Source of the DNA: Pseudoips prasinana
Taxonomy: Eukaryota; Arthropoda; Insecta; Lepidoptera; Nolidae
Direction: 5' to 3'
NCBI GenBank assembly: GCA_951640165.1
Contig: OX621263.1
Coordinates: forward strand, 8,562,001 to 8,626,000
DNA length: 64,000 bases
The translations under genes were made by a program, and so were the position numbers. Under the pieces are notes generated by a model, which did no database searches, was not told the origin of the DNA, and worked only from the letters and a program-made list of their open reading frames with translations. The stretch's first letter is position 1, and each line of letters begins with the position of its first letter. This document shows positions 62,440-64,000 of this stretch, piece after piece.

Positions 62440-62511
62440 GTAAGTAACTTAAAAGAAAATCAATATATCTATCTTACATCAATATGGCATAGAATATCAT
62501 CACCCCATCTC

Positions 62512-62703
62512 ATCCCGTGGGGGCCTAGAAATCGTCGGAGGAATACCTACCAGAGCACGGGCAGTAGTGTTTTTCTGTGAACTAAGGCCATCAAACTGCG
62601 ATCATCAACCCGTCTGCCACTCGTGGCGATTATGGCATATCCCCCCATTCTTTGGTCTTTAGTCCAGCAGTGGACGTACTTTGGCTGACATGATGATGAT
62701 GAT
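62512..62703 (+). mobile_element. RTE-like LINE 3-prime end
   Basis: It contains gggcctagaaatcgtcgg, agtccagcagtggacgtac and ttggctgacatgatgatgat, ending in (ATG)n. Related in reverse to 49758-50035. Confidence 0.6.
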
Positions 62704-62879
62704 CGTTTTGTACATGAATAAATTTACGTGCGACTATGTCTCGCAATTATTTTAGAACTTATGTACAAAGTTGCCCACCTTTATTATTTTAGAAGTTATG
62801 TACCAAGTTGTATTTTGTCCCTCGCTTATAATAAGAACTTCTATACAAAGTCACTTTTGGGACATCCCATTGACGTGGC

Positions 62880-64000
62880 ATTGAAGATTTTGTCTTCTAG
62901 ACAAAATCTTCAATGGCTGTATAAGTGATGGTGTCTTTCCCGATTTAATGAAAATAAGTAAGATAATACCCATTTTCAAGGCAGGTTGTTCAAAAAATGC
63001 CACCAATTATAGGCCTATCTCAATACTGCCAGCTTTAAGTAAAATATTTGAAAAGCTGATGCTCAGCCAAATGTTGTCGCACTTTAACGTGAATGAGATA
63101 TTGCATAACAAGCAGTTCGGGTTTACAAGGGGCCGCTCTACTCAGGATGCAGGTTGCGCATTAATTAGGTCAATATTGGAGGCTTGGGAGGGATCACAGG
63201 ATGCGCTGGGAGTTTTCTGTGATCTCTCTAAGGCTTTCGATTGCGTTGATCATCGTACGCTCGTTGTTAAACTGAAGTACTATGGAATATCTGGCACATC
63301 TCTTGATCTTGTGATGTCCTATTTATCGGGGCGACAACAGATGGTTTCGATAGGCGGTGTCACTTCGGCACGTCATCCTGTGAAAATGGGGGTGCCCAAA
63401 GGATCTATATTGGGCCCATTTTTATTTCTAGTTTATATAAATGATCTCCCTTATCTGGAAGAGAAAGTATCAGACATAGTTTTGTTCGCTGATGATACGT
63501 CGCTCATATTTAAAGTAAATAGAAAGGATAAAGATCTTATTGAGCATAATAAAACACTCAGCTTTATATCAGAATGGTTTTCGGCAAATAATCTCTTGTT
63601 AAATGCAGGGAAAACTAAATGCATCAGGTTCTCATTGCCGAATGTGACTCAAATTGTACCAACAGTTGCACTTAATGCGAAAATATTAGATCTAGTCCCA
63701 TCGACCGTATTTTTAGGATTGACACTTGATTCAAAATTGCAATGGGGTCCTCAGATTGAAAAGTTAGCAGGTAAATTAAGTTCAGCTTCCTATGCTGTCT
63801 GGAAAATAAGGCAATTGTCAGATGAACAAACTGCTAGATTAGTGTATTTCGCGTACTTTCATAGCATTATGTCGTATGGCATTCTGCTGTGGGGTTCGGC
63901 GGCTGACATAGGTACTATTTTTGTATTGCAGAAAAGAGCAGTCAGAACCATTTATGGTTTACGCAGTCGCGATTCTTTGCGAAATTTGTTTAAAGAAATA
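62880..64000 (+). mobile_element. Non-LTR retrotransposon, open to the window edge
   Basis: From 62899 an uninterrupted frame encodes reverse transcriptase: [77 protein letters not shown] and FADDTSLIF. It is close kin to 6252-7715 but extends about 60 residues further 5-prime. In motif B the usual GVPQG is GVPKG. The left edge is a 16-bp arm (62880-62895) inverted with respect to the first 16 bp of the element (62899-62914). The element runs off the window. Confidence 0.88.

Noticed and set aside
60592..60918. 108-codon minus-strand frame
   Set aside because: It spans a junction between two unrelated LINE fragments; chance open frame.

Overview
This window looks like nuclear DNA of an insect, most likely a moth or butterfly (Lepidoptera). 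The reasons are the AT-rich background, short phase-matched exons with GT-AG introns, and dense tRNA-headed SINEs, Helitron-like, mariner, MITE and non-LTR elements of types I associate with lepidopteran genomes. The species assignment is an inference. There are no bacterial features, CRISPR arrays or rRNA genes, and the tRNA-like stretches belong to SINEs.

Two host genes can be assembled. (1) A plus-strand gene for an SV2-like major facilitator transporter runs across most of the window and off the right end. Its visible exons are 10212-10357, 28847-28994, 30888-31050, 47426-47644, 53268-53388, 59899-60051 and 62347-62439, and every splice phase agrees. (2) A minus-strand gene for a secreted alanine/glycine-rich, probably cuticular, protein (exons 44485-44471, 40532-40478, 38527-38243, 37463-36931; 295 codons) lies inside the 16 kb third visible intron of the first.

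The centrepiece is a 16,658-bp Polinton/Maverick at 10999-27656 in the first visible transporter intron. It has a perfect 6-bp target duplication (TATAAT), diverged terminal inverted repeats starting AG and ending CT, and a nearly complete gene set: protein-primed DNA polymerase B, packaging ATPase, chromodomain integrase, PLA2-like minor capsid protein, adenain-like protease, penton-like protein, a 48-residue basic peptide, major capsid protein and several conserved proteins of unknown role. The polymerase frame carries one nonsense codon. Nested in the Polinton is a 1,605-bp element with 325-bp inverted arms, CACAGTG termini and a 5-bp target duplication, which together resemble Transib/RAG-type ends.

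The most unusual host pattern is repeated duplication of exon 3-prime ends with their splice donors in the transporter gene. There is a ~137-bp array after exon 10212-10357 (the Polinton sits inside one unit), a ~136-bp array of about ten units after exon 47426-47644, and a decayed single copy near 61970. The cuticular gene has a partial exon copy of its own.

The other noncoding sequence is mostly transposon debris: truncated non-LTR elements (6252-7715, 8262-8960, 50370-52590, 55828-57533, 60815-61545, 62899-64000), an apparently intact mariner (45044-46325), a broken mariner (53751-55036), several SINE families, MITEs, Helitron-like tails and minisatellites. Many are nested, and target duplications show the order of insertion.
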